Position numbers and translations under genes: made by a program. Shown here in pieces: positions 1 to 9,440 of a stretch of 36,001 nucleotides of DNA. The DNA lies in NCBI GenBank assembly GCA_013054445.1, contig JAAMPI010000480.1, positions 1 through 36,001 of the forward strand, read 5' to 3'. The notes under the pieces are model-generated. The model saw only the letters and a list, made by a program, of their open reading frames with translations. It made no database searches and was not told the DNA's origin. Position 1 is the first letter of the stretch; each line of letters begins with the position of its first letter. Source of the DNA: Cudoniella acicularis. Its lineage: Eukaryota; Ascomycota; Leotiomycetes; Helotiales; Helotiaceae.

Positions 1-1937
1 AGAGGACGTCGCGTGCAGAACTTTTGGGCCTCGGATGCCGAAAATGGTGATTGCGGGGCGGCGATAAGATTTTGTCCGAGGTCTTATCGCTAGGTCCTGG
101 ACTGTCAGGTGATGATGATGCTGAGGTACAGGGAGTCAATGCGGCTTGATATTGTGAAGGGTAGCAGTAAGTATTGAGAGTTACAGTTGGGTGTGCAATG
201 CCTTTCTCTCGTGTTTTTGCTGGGAGTGCAGTGGTGTTTTTGTATCCGTAGTAGTCAATAATGTTCGATTCACTCGGCAGGGTTCACCCGACGTTTTGAT
301 CACACCAGCCGATTATCCGCGGGGCTGAGAGATGGTAGAGGTCTGGCGGGAGGAAGCTGTCAGTCTTTGGCTCTTCAAATTCCAATATCACATCAACCTC
401 AACTCAGTTCCGTGTCTTCAACGCAAAACTTTCTGTGTGAGGTGCGCGAAGCACTAGGTGGTACATGAGGAACGGGAGGTGCGGGCTGGAGGGGCAACAT
501 ACGCAATGAGCTTACAAGCGAAGACAGCTGCAGGAAGCCGTGTGATGTCCTTCCTTACTCGTCGAGGTGAGGATGGTATTTAGATGGTGGTGATAGACAC
601 GGATCGAGATCGGCGCGTACGATGGACTTGTATTGGTGATAGTGATGGATGCTGCAGACGTCGAAAACGGCTTGGGGTATAATGAACGAAATGTGACAAT
701 GTGATAGCGATGCAAGGCTCCACGAATAGGGGTATCTTGAGATGAAGAAAAAAAAGACGCCCGGTCTATAACATATGCGATGTGAAAGGAATTGGCGCCG
801 TGAAAATGCAACAAAGTGGTCTATAGACAAGGGAAGAACATGTGAAGTGAGGGTGAGGGTGAGGGATTAAACAAAGACAAAACGAGATCTGATCTGGTGG
901 AGGCACAAGCTACCAGAGCTCTGCTGTCGAGGATGATAGCTGGCGCTTTGGGTCTGGGGAGAGAGACTGGCAAGAGCGCGAACAGAAACTCGCGGCCAGT
1001 CTTGTCTTATACGACGCTCCTCACTGGATCCTTTGGGCAGAGCATCAGCATCGAATCCGCAGGCGAGTTTTGATAGTCCCTGAGGTCGTCTCGGTCGTCT
1101 CAAAGATCACGGGCCTGACGAGCTAACGTTTTCAGTACGTAGCGGAACCACAGGTATCATCCAGCCAGAAACCGGTGCACTGTGACCTCCGACCTGCCAT
1201 CAGCATGATGTTTGGAGTCGCCATCGCCACCCGCCAGCCGGTGAAGGCCAGGTTCTCTTTGCAGCTTCACGTCCGGAGGATCATACACGCCACTGCAGCA
1301 TGCAAGCCCTTTGGCGGTTTTCCATCTGATGGGTTGCGTCGTCGTTGCGGCTGGGACGGTATCAACATTTCTACAAGGCTCCCCAGTGCCCCCACGTACC
1401 AAGATAGGGGATTCTACATCCTGAATCTTTTGCACCTTGTGTCAAGGGCCCCGAATGTTAGAAATTCGAGGCTAAATTTCCATGTTCATTGGGGACTGAG
1501 AGCGGATGAAACTTCGCGTCTTCAGGGGCTTACCAACTCAAAACATTTGCTCGGTACATAACCTGGTAGCTGCGTATCAATAGCCTAGAGGGCCGACAAC
1601 TTCTTTCTCACTTTCTATAATTGTAAAATTTTCTTGAACGGCACACTAAGCAAGCATAACTGCTCAGCCATATGGTCGCGGCCCGATCCTAGCCTTTTGG
1701 CTTCTGTACGTGTTAACCACAGCCGCCGTTGGAATCTCTTGCAATACTACTTGGCGCTCAATGCCTTTGCATACCGAATCGGGCTCCTGAGGCTCTAAGG
1801 GGCCAGCGGGGACACTCTGTCAAGCGCGGAATAATTCCCACTGGCACCCAGCTGCCTTGCTGCAGCCTGCGCAGGGTAAGATGAAACGTCTGGCTTGTGA
1901 CGACTTGTGGAGATGGACTGCAAACAGTTTCCGCCGA
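1..1937. other. Intergenic region, no gene recognised
   Basis: I see no protein family in any frame here. Open frames of 60-130 codons exist on both strands (for example 1175-1561 plus and 1157-1435 minus) but they overlap each other and have no recognisable motif. Around 500-830 the minus strand is pyrimidine/CA-rich and could be the 5' leader or promoter of a gene lying off the left edge; this is only an impression. A short GGGTGA tandem run lies near 848-866. Confidence 0.5.
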
Positions 1938-2821
1938 TCAGTCCTTCCAATGCAGGTCGTTCTTAACTTTTTGTTCCAAGATCGATTTGACAAACATCAT
2001 CATGTCTCCCTTCTTCTCGTCCAGTCCAACTCCTTGCATGGCATCATCGTTAATTGCATCCTGTTCATTGTAGAAAAGGGTCTTTCCAGTCTCATACACT
2101 TCGTCCCAATCTTCTAGCGTAAATTTCCCTTCACTCTCAGCAACCAACAGCTCCCCGTGTGAAGTAAAGGCCAATACGTGAACAGAGTCTGCGCTCTGAA
2201 ATTGAGTAAGACTGGGGTTTGGGACAATGTTTCGATGAGGCCCATTGGTGCTGAGGGCAAGTAGGACCGAGGTCAGGGTCATAGATAGTGGCATTGAAGC
2301 AGATAGGAGGGTCAGAACGGCTGTCTGCAATAGGGTTGGAAGGATCGCCAGGTTCTAGGAATTATTCGGTCAGCCTTTACTTCAAAACACTTGCCTCTCA
2401 GTCACATACAGAGCTAGCCTGCACAAGTTTCGACCCCGCAGTATCATTTTCGGGTGTACTTGTGACTTGAAGCGTAATTTGAATAAGGGTTCGCGGGAAA
2501 TTTTGAATGAGTATGATTTGGCGGAGTGTAGATTGCAGGATGGATTCCAGATGGCGCTCCCGTGTTCCTAAAACAAGACAGGTCAGAACAGGCATCAGGA
2601 GCTTGTGGAGTTCTGGAACAGGAACACCCACCTCCTACGCCAGCTGCTGGCCGTACAATCACATCCACTGCTGCTTCTTCAGGAAGCTCGTCGCGTCGCT
2701 GAACCTCAATTGGACCGTTGACTGCGCCAATGACAGTGTAGCCGTTCTGCGAAAATGTTGCAGAGCCATCTGCGCGATAGAGATGGGACAGCAAAGATGA
2801 TGGCTCAGTTGAATTGGCCAT
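1938..2821 (-). CDS. RRP46: Exosome complex component RRP46 (RNase PH-like ring subunit)
   Basis: This is a subunit of the six-member RNase PH-like ring of the eukaryotic RNA exosome, which channels RNA for 3'-5' decay and processing in nucleus and cytoplasm; ring subunits are normally catalytically inert in fungi. Three exons were placed on the minus strand: 2632-2821, 2410-2567 and 1938-2354, separated by GT-AG introns of 64 and 55 nt. They sum to 765 nt, giving 254 residues. Recognisable segments in order are LYRADGSATFSQNGYTVIGA, NGPIEVQRRDELPEEAAVDV, RERHLESILQSTLRQIIL, LLSASMPLSMTL and FTSHGELLVAESEGKFTLED. Length is slightly above the yeast protein. The start was chosen because the RADGSA motif follows it directly, as in relatives. 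It diverges from the PP2A activator gene and shares a 241-bp promoter with it. The gene appears intact. Confidence 0.93.
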
Positions 2822-3062
2822 GATGGAGTTGAAAGCAGTCGTGGCGGGGTGCTGGTTGTTTAAAAGTCAATCTCATGTAAAGTAAATAAACTTGAAAAGC
2901 TTTGTACCTAGGTAGGTGGCGCTACTGCAAGGCAAGGCGGGATGATCCGCCCCCTCTATCGAACCACCGACATCCTCCATCGTACCATTCGCGTGGTCCA
3001 TGCAGAGCATCTTCTCACATACTTTCTGCTCAGTGCTCAACGTCAAGAAATAAATCGACGAC
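2822..3062. promoter_or_regulatory. Bidirectional promoter between RRP46 and the PP2A activator
   Basis: This 241-bp interval separates two divergent start codons, so it must hold both core promoters and 5' leaders. No convincing TATA box was seen, which is ordinary for housekeeping genes. Function is inferred from position only. Confidence 0.6.
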
Positions 3063-4364
3063 ATGCCCTCTACTACAGAAACCGTTGAAAACAAGCCTGA
3101 AAAGCCATCTGCCGGCATTCCTGATCTTCGAAACCGTCTCCCAAAGCTTCAGCCTCGTCGCCGACAACCCCCTCCTTCAAACCCGCTGCCTGTACCTGAG
3201 ACTCCGAATTTACCCTCACCTCCAGATTCTTCAGCCCTGATCTTCCAGAAACCTACTCGATGCATCCTTTCGCCCCATGACCATGAACTCTTCCTGTCGT
3301 CTCCAACCTACAAACTACTCTTGGCTTTCGTCTTCGGCCTCACCGATTCCGTCGTTGATACGCCCGTCTCGGCCGTTCGAGATGGCGACCTTAGCCCGGC
3401 AGTAGCACAAATCCTCGAAATGCTTGAGAAGGTTGAAGATGTAGTCAGGCGGAGTCCCCCGGAAGATCAGGGTGATTCTAGATTTGGGAATAAAGGCTTC
3501 CGCGACTTCCTCGATTTGGCAGAGAAGGAACATTCAGAGTGGCATAAAGAGCTTGGCGTTTCCCCCAAGGAAGCGATATTAGAGGTCTCGACATACTTTT
3601 TACAATCGTTCGGCAACCGTACGCGGATAGACTATGGCTCGGGCCACGAGCTGAACTTTATGCTTTGGTTGTTGTGTCTTTACCAACTCCAAATTGTTAA
3701 GACTTCCGACTTCCGTCCACTGGTACTCAGAGTTTTTACGAGATATTTGAGGTTGATGAGGCTCATACAATCAACATATTACTTAGAGCCGGCTGGCTCT
3801 CACGGCGTCTGGGGCTTGGATGATTACCAATTCTTGCCGTTCCTGTTCGGTGCCTCACAATTATTGCACCACCCTTTTATCCGACCCCTCTCGATACACC
3901 AAAACCTCATACTTGAAGAATATGGAAATGATTACCTATATCTTGGACAGGTCAATTTCGTTAACAGCGTAAAGAATGTGGAGGGATTAAGATGGCACAG
4001 CCCAATGCTGGACGATATTTCTTCCGCCAAGTCTTGGGAAAAGGTTGAAGGAGGAATGAGACGGATGTTCGTGGCCGAGGTTCTTAAAAAGTTACCGGTT
4101 ATGCAGCACTTTCTCTTCGGATCTCTGGTTCCCGCTATGGAAGGCATGAGCGAGGAAGAACATCTGGGAGTTCCGAGTGAGGAGGACGATTTGGAAGGTG
4201 GCGAGATAGTAGTCATGAAGGATGGAATGAAACATGTTCATCAAATGAATAGCTGGGGCGACTGTTGTGGTATCAAAGTACCTAGCAGTATTGCTGCCGC
4301 ACAAGAAATGAAGAAACGAATGGGAGGTGGCGGTGATGGTTTACGGCGGATACCTTTTGATTAA
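3063..4364 (+). CDS. rrd1: Serine/threonine protein phosphatase 2A activator (PTPA/RRD family)
   Basis: PTPA proteins are peptidyl-prolyl isomerase-like chaperones that help generate active PP2A catalytic subunit in cytosol and nucleus. The single exon encodes 433 residues. A Pro-rich N-terminal leader of about 65 residues precedes the PTPA domain. Diagnostic segments are SRFGNKGFRDF, GNRTRIDYGSGHELNF, GVWGLDDYQFLPFLFGASQL, and KLPVMQHFLFGSL near residue 355. The acidic C-terminal extension ending in WGDCCGIKVPSSIAAA and RRIPFD resembles, from memory, fungal RRD1 rather than the shorter RRD2 type; that paralogue assignment is the uncertain part. The ATG lies just after a pyrimidine/A-rich leader, and upstream in-frame sequence offers no better start. 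No sign of damage. The neighbouring divergent gene is RRP46. Confidence 0.92.
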   Translation: MPSTTETVENKPEKPSAGIPDLRNRLPKLQPRRRQPPPSNPLPVPETPNLPSPPDSSALIFQKPTRCILSPHDHELFLSSPTYKLLLAFVFGLTDSVVDTPVSAVRDGDLSPAVAQILEMLEKVEDVVRRSPPEDQGDSRFGNKGFRDFLDLAEKEHSEWHKELGVSPKEAILEVSTYFLQSFGNRTRIDYGSGHELNFMLWLLCLYQLQIVKTSDFRPLVLRVFTRYLRLMRLIQSTYYLEPAGSHGVWGLDDYQFLPFLFGASQLLHHPFIRPLSIHQNLILEEYGNDYLYLGQVNFVNSVKNVEGLRWHSPMLDDISSAKSWEKVEGGMRRMFVAEVLKKLPVMQHFLFGSLVPAMEGMSEEEHLGVPSEEDDLEGGEIVVMKDGMKHVHQMNSWGDCCGIKVPSSIAAAQEMKKRMGGGGDGLRRIPFD

Positions 4365-5021
4365 GCAATCTCAAATTCAAGTGTATTGATCATGGCCACG
4401 TTTGCTTTCGATATCTTTTTTTTTTTTTTATCGTGGTAATCTTTGGCCAAAACGCCTATTACTTTGCTCCTTGAATATCGACTCCTGCTTCCTTCTGACT
4501 CTTACGGTAGCAGGATCTAATCGGATTTCATACACCGGACTCGTTACATTACTATCCCCCCCCCGGTTCATTAGCTATTTTGCCACTTTATCACTACGCC
4601 TAAGCACTCCACTTATAATTCCACTATACCTTTCTTCACCTCCATAGCCAGTACTATAGAAGGCATATATTAATTAATTTCAGGGCTCGCGTAACGTTAC
4701 GAAAAGTAGGGAGGAAGGAAGAGAGCCCTCTAACGTCCATCCTTGGGTGCCGAAAAAACCGGTGTGCCGAAAAAAATAATAGGTACTTTGACTTAAAGCA
4801 TCTTAAAATCTGTGCACACCTTAATATCTCCTATAATTTTTTATAAGTTACGGTTCCATGGCTACTTCCACATACCCTGAACCCCTCCTACTAGAAAATC
4901 ACGTTCGCATCGTCGCCCTCACGCCTGATTTGTAAAGAGTCTCCTCTTATAGCATAACAGACTTCCTCCACCACAGCTCCACCATCGAGCTCTTACTATC
5001 CCTAATACTTGTAAAGCGGTC
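4365..5021. other. Non-coding spacer with short direct repeats
   Basis: The 3' flank of the PP2A activator gene contains a T-run near 4417-4429 and a C-run near 4557. A 12-bp direct repeat GTGCCGAAAAAA occurs at 4747-4758 and 4764-4775. A partial inverted pair, AGGGCTC around 4682 and GAGCCCT around 4721, flanks a purine-rich stretch. This could be a transposon scar. No coding sequence was recognised. Confidence 0.4.
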
Positions 5022-6960
5022 TTATCTGACCTCGCCGCCGCGTCGGTCGAGGAGCAGCGCTAGAACCATTTCGTTCGTAGCTGCTGCCTTGGCCACCTCT
5101 TCAGTGATTTGGACCTCGTCACCGCGCTGGTCGAGGAGCAGCGCCATCACCTCCTTACCGCTATTTCGGTTCCTAGCTACTGCCTTGACCACCTCTTTAG
5201 TGACCAGGACCCTGTCCCTTTTCAGGCCTAATAAAAGTGTTATTATTCCCTTGCCAAATGACATTGCGACCTGGACCATGTCTTCTTCTTTGATCCGGAC
5301 GTTGTCTCTTATTTGATCTGTTAGACTTGTCATCAATTCTCGCCTCCCTATGCCCGAATAGTGTTGATCTATATAGGTTAACGCTAGGTTGGCTATGCTG
5401 CTTAGAGTATCTTGATGATCTATCCCTTGTACATGCTTTCTTGTCTCTATCACTTGTAAAAACAGATCCTCTGTCTTCGACCACTACTGTTGATTCTTAT
5501 GCGTCGACGCGAGGCTGTCCATGCCTGTTAGCGCGCGTAGATTATCTTTCCCAAACGCTCCCTTATAGCTCTCTACTGCTTGTTAGAGCCTCTTTTCTGC
5601 CTCTTCATACTCTTCCAAGTCTCCTAAGACTAATGCCACGTCATATAATCTTGCCGCTTTGTTCGAAGCTGTCTTTAAATACTCTAGCACTAGAGTATTT
5701 ACCCCTATCGAAGTTTCGTATTCTGCTCGATCCTGAAAAGTCTAAGGGGACTTTTCCTAATTCCAGACAAGTAGAAAGTCACGTGAGAATCTTTTCGTCG
5801 AAGCCAGGGGTTCTTGACCCTTAAAATATCCGCTCTCTGTTTGTACGGACTAGGGCGAAGTAACTGTAATGACAATAATAGCAAAATGATCCTTATAGGC
5901 TCAAATGATAGTTGGCTTTAAAGCCCCTTCAAGTAGACAGACTAAGTCTCGCCTCCGGATAGGTTTTGCCGAGGCTTGGAGAGTCCATCGAGTATCGTAC
6001 TCCTTATCGTACTTCAAGGACCTAGGTGTATTCTTGAAAATAATGTTCACGTACTGTCTGTCATACCGAGCACTATTATCCTCTACTAAGGACACCTGGC
6101 CAAGGATATAGTCCTTACTCTTGATTACTACTATATCCCTCTTACCCCGAATCTCTATAGATACCTCTTTAAAAAGAATAAATTCGACAAGTCACTATAA
6201 GAATGTCTTCTACGGAATATTATAGTCAGGCGACAAGCCAGCTACACTAGGATCATCGGAGCTCATACTGAGCAAGGTATACACCTTGTCATTAGGCACA
6301 GTACTCTCGCGAGTATGGTACATATCTATTAGCTCGTAGAGAGAGAGCTCACTTAATTGACTCGTTATATATTTCGGCCGGAAGATTGCTCCCCTAATTA
6401 GGTAGGTTACTAAGCGGATCAGACTTTGCAAGTCTAGGTCTAGATGATCTTTATAGGAAAGCCCTAGCTTATTAAAACCTGAGCAGAAGGTATACCCGTT
6501 TATCTCTGTAGAGCCACACATGATCAGAATACGTCGAGCTAAGGCAACCTCCTGAAGTACCTAAATTGACTCTTTTTAGTAATTTCTCCGGATATCGTCG
6601 ACTGTCTACTAACTTACCTAGATACGCCGAAACCATGGTCGTTCAAGCAATTTGAGAATTGCTTCCTGGGTCTTTTCACTAATCAATGAATTCGTAGACC
6701 CACCTTCTATAGCAGCGCGTATATCTTCGATCGCTTGATCGCTATTATATGCCGCCTCTCCGAGATAATCGATTATACGGTTTGCTTGACCGTAGATCTT
6801 TGCTATAGACTGAATCTGGTATGCTCTTTCTTGATCATCCTTTTGATTAATACAAATAGCATCTATCTATATGATTCGTATAATAGAGCGATCTCGAAGA
6901 TTTGATAGCGCTGTATAAAGGTTTTCCGTAACGGGCAAGTCATGCCTATATATAGAGATA
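5022..6960 (-). pseudogene. Relic of a HET-domain / TPR / C-terminal repeat protein (allorecognition type)
   Basis: On the minus strand one reading frame runs from 6960 to 5022 without a detectable indel but with about a dozen stops. The 5' part has HET-domain signatures: HDLPVTENLYTALSNLRDRS, then a TAG (6867-6869) where the conserved Trp before IDAICINQ should be, IYGQANRIIDYLGEA, and RPWFRRI followed by TAG (6618-6620) at another conserved Trp. A 57-nt intron (6561-6617) remains, after which VLQEVALARRIL continues. Downstream come HTRESTVPNDKVYTLLSMSS, TRWTLQASAKPIRRRDLVCL, then TPR-like segments (LYDVALVLGDLEEYEEAEKR, FLQVIETRKHVQGIDHQDTL). At the C-terminus are about three 27-30-residue units of the form EEVVKAVARNRNSGKEVMAL. 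HET proteins trigger incompatibility cell death. Here the N-terminus is missing, abutting a MITE-like element at 6961. Stops mostly fit RIP. The gene is dead, and the parental architecture is clear. Confidence 0.85.
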
Positions 6961-7163
6961 GGCTGCGTGATAGGTAGTGGGTAGTACCCATTACCCGCGG
7001 TTGGGTAGGGTTTCTCTTACTCCTATATAGGTGCCCGCGGGTACCCATATAGGAGTAAGAGAAACTATACCCACCCGTGGGTACTACCCACCCGCGGGTG
7101 GGTAGTACCCGTGGTGGGTAGCCCGCGGGTAATGGGTACTACCCACTACCCATCACGCAGCCT
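6961..7163. mobile_element. Palindromic MITE-like element with TA target duplication
   Basis: The ends are inverted repeats of roughly 40 bp starting GGCTGCGTGATRGGTAGTGG and ending with its complement, flanked on both sides by TA. A second nested palindrome is centred near 7037, with arms containing TCTCTTACTCCTATAT and its complement. The interior is built of GGGTAGTACCC and CCCGCGGG palindromes; the right arm has about 50 extra bases of the same motifs. No coding capacity. TIRs plus a TA duplication fit a Tc1/mariner-mobilised MITE; the family is not identified. Confidence 0.75.
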
Positions 7164-7327
7164 ATTCAGACGTATCAATCAACCAGGCTTGTCTTTCACC
7201 GCACGGAAATCATCCAGTCGTAAATAGAACCTCTTAATTTTCTTCTGGACTTTTGAGATAGGTGAGTTTCTACTTACTTAATTCTATTTACATTGACCAT
7301 CTTTTGCTTACCTCTTTGCTAGACACC

Positions 7328-7886
7328 ATGAAGACTCCAACCAGTTCAAAAACAGCGACTCAGCTAACCCCCGCTGAGGGAATCCTTTTCCAAACCATAT
7401 TACTCAGCATGAAAAATGCCCCTCAGGTAAGGAACTTCCCGGGCACTCTCCAGCCACATTCACATTATTTCCTCGTGTGCATGCTCTTCCTCCTTTCCAC
7501 CTTCGCGTGTCATCCGAAATAACTCTCCAACACAGGTAGATTGGGCCGTCGTCGCCCAGAAAGCCAACTACAAAAGTCGCGAGGTAGCTCGAATCCGCTA
7601 TTGGCAAATCATGCGGCGACTTCAAGCCGCCGAAGCCCAGGGGAATGAAACTCTTGCTTCACCAGACAACTTTGACACTTCAACCGATGCGAAGTCTCTG
7701 CTTAGAACGCCAAAGGCAAAGGCCTCGACTGCTTTCAAGGTCACGAAGTCGAAAGGGTCTCCTGTCCGTAAGGGAAAGGTCAAAGCTGAAAGTGTGGAGA
7801 AGGTGGAGAAGGAGCTTCATTCGTCTGAGAATAGTAGCAAGGGGCTCTTTGATCAGGAGATGTTTGATGAGGCTCCTAAGTTTTGA
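7328..7886 (+). CDS. Small Myb-like / chromatin-type protein
   Basis: Two exons, 7328-7426 and 7536-7886, join at a phase-0 intron of 109 nt (GTAAGG...CACAG) to give 149 residues. Residues 12-62 (LTPAEGILFQTILLSMKN, then VDWAVVAQKANYKSREVARI and RYWQIMRRLQ) have the look of the Myb/SANT-like helix-turn-helix module found in many small ascomycete proteins, in which VDWxxVAxxxxYKS and RY/W positions recur. The remaining C-terminal half is Lys/Ser/Glu-rich, low complexity and probably disordered, with basic segments such as KVTKSKGSPVRKGKVKAE, resembling histone-H1-like tails. A nuclear role in DNA binding is an inference. The ATG follows a pyrimidine-rich leader with another possible leader intron. 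It sits immediately beside the MITE-like element, which may lie in its promoter. No damage was seen. Confidence 0.7.
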
Positions 7887-8558
7887 TTTTAGTTCATTTG
7901 TGTTTTTTTTCTGGCTTTTTTTTAATCTATATTGTTTGATTTCCTTACTTACTTATGCTCATGAATTTGCGAGTGCGCTTACGGACGATAAAAAGCGACC
8001 TGATAAAAGTCGAACTCGATGGCAATTATATGTTTGTTTAGCGTTTGCAATACCTTTGTTGTTGCTTGGAAATCTAGCAGATCTTAGCTCAACATTTTCG
8101 CGTACTATACTAAAGCTATTTCTGCAATCATGTCATAACAATAAATTCGTTCAGAAATCTAGATTTCAGCAGCGAGATTTGGTTTCATGAACAAGAAGCA
8201 GCTTTCAATATTTTCTGAATTTCTTTTCTTTCTTTTTTTAGCGAAGAATTTTGTATTGGTTTTGCTATTCAGAGAGTCGAGAAGAGTATAAATAGAAAAA
8301 CAGAGCAAGCACACTTTTAGTTCCCTCCAAGTCGGTCAAGGCCTAAAGATAAAGAGTTAAATGAAAATAAATAAGACTTCAGTGAGTGTTTTCCTGCAAG
8401 AGTTGCTGAGCTCATGAATTCCATCCCCTTCTATCGAGCATTCCCTCCCACGCTCCTGAAAGAAACCACTTTAGCTCCGATGTAGGGAGAGTTAACGCGA
8501 GCAAAAGAAAAACATATGAAATTATTTCACCCTCCCGGTTAGCTACTTGCCACTAATT
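7887..8558. other. AT-rich spacer, no gene recognised
   Basis: This is the 3' flank of the Myb-like gene and of the convergent BTB relic. T-rich stretches lie at 7901-7925 and 8221-8240. I found no conserved protein in any frame; the open frame reading through 7645-8190 on the plus strand is a shadow of the Myb-like exon. Confidence 0.5.
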
Positions 8559-9126
8559 TTAATACCGTCGAGGCACTCCACTTCGATTCGATTTGATAAA
8601 TCTTTCCTCCTTCTGATTCCGCAGCAAATGCATAGTACACTCCCTCAACTCACAAATCGACAATTTCGTATGTTTCTTGATACTCTCCATCACATCAACC
8701 AGAAACAACGGGTGAGCAGAGGAGACTTTCGACCAGTCCTCCTTCTTATTCGAAAATCGATCCCAAGACGTAACCAAAAACGAGTTTGCAACCACTTCCG
8801 TAACCATTTCTCTTAGCGGAGATTCCTCCCTTGTATTCTCATAAATAAACACAATTTCATCCGGATGCGGAAGCCATTGTCCGAGTTCAAGACAGCAAGA
8901 ATAAGCAGTGAGAACTTCCTCAGCAAGAGGCTTCATGTCGAGAAAGTCAGCTGTCGCGTACATAGAGCACCAGACCAGTCCGTGAGGGCTGATTTTTCTC
9001 CAGGGATTGTGTTTGGCTGCAGTCGAGTCTGGATTGGTACATCCAATCGATTACACGGGCGAAAGCAGACGGGGTGATGAATTTCTCTGTGAGNGCGANN
9101 TGGAATTCGGCGCGGGAGAGGGGAGT
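8559..9126 (-). pseudogene. 3' part of a BTB/POZ-domain protein gene, frameshifted
   Basis: The minus strand encodes the C-terminal half of a fungal BTB protein. The first segment, about 8975-9126, reads PLSRAEF, then a codon pair with undetermined bases, then LTEKFITPSAFARVIDWMYQ. The frame then slips by one base near 8960 (LVLYV to YATADFLDMKPLAEEVL) and stays open to the stop at 8559. BTB proteins usually act as dimerising adaptors, often for cullin-3 ligases; fungal members of this kind are poorly known. The N-terminal core of the BTB fold is missing, and a TAA closes the frame just upstream of 9126. Three undetermined bases (9094, 9099, 9100) lie inside the gene, so the slip could be an assembly fault. 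The missing 5' part and the adjacent AT-rich, transposon-bearing DNA favour a true relic. Confidence 0.6.
9094..9100. other. Undetermined bases (N) in the assembly
   Basis: Positions 9094, 9099 and 9100 are N, and another single N is at 17694. They indicate low-quality consensus at these points, so nearby frameshifts should be treated with caution. Confidence 0.99.
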
Positions 9127-9365
9127 TAAATTTTAGCTGGCACTATAAGGGATTGATGGGTTGGGTTTAGGATAAAGTTTCGATAGATTGTTAAGGTATA
9201 TCTTGAAATTGTTTAAATCTTTTTAGAGTTTCGTGTACTTTTTAAGAAGACCATTGAAATTCTCTGTCTCTATTAGTATTAATTTAATACTCGTATCTCG
9301 CCTATTATAAGAGAAGGTATTACTTTACTCTTACTTAAGCGAGACCTATAAAAATAATCTACTTA

Positions 9366-9384
9366 CAATCAGGTGCAAAAAGTC
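9366..9384 (+). repeat. Left terminal inverted repeat of the Tc1 element
   Basis: CAATCAGGTGCAAAAAGTC, preceded by TA at 9364-9365; its imperfect complement ends the element at 10607-10625. Confidence 0.8.
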
Positions 9385-9440
9385 TTCACTTTACAACTAT
9401 ACAGCTAAAACACATAAAACCAGGCTCAAATTGAAGCTAT

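Noticed and set aside
512..830. Overlapping minus-strand open frames of 91-100 codons
   Set aside because: No motif, overlapping each other in different frames, His/Ser/Tyr-rich; more likely an untranslated leader or chance.
848..866. GGGTGA tandem run as a telomere-like repeat
   Set aside because: Only about three units and not the fungal TTAGGG sequence.
1175..1561. Plus-strand frame of 128 codons
   Set aside because: No family resemblance, no promoter or intron signals, and a minus-strand frame of similar quality overlaps it.
5327..5824. Plus-strand frame of 165 codons
   Set aside because: It is the complement of the TPR part of the HET-TPR relic, whose minus-strand reading is clearly protein-like.
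7645..8190. Plus-strand frame of 181 codons
   Set aside because: Runs in another frame over the Myb-like exon and then into AT-rich non-coding DNA.
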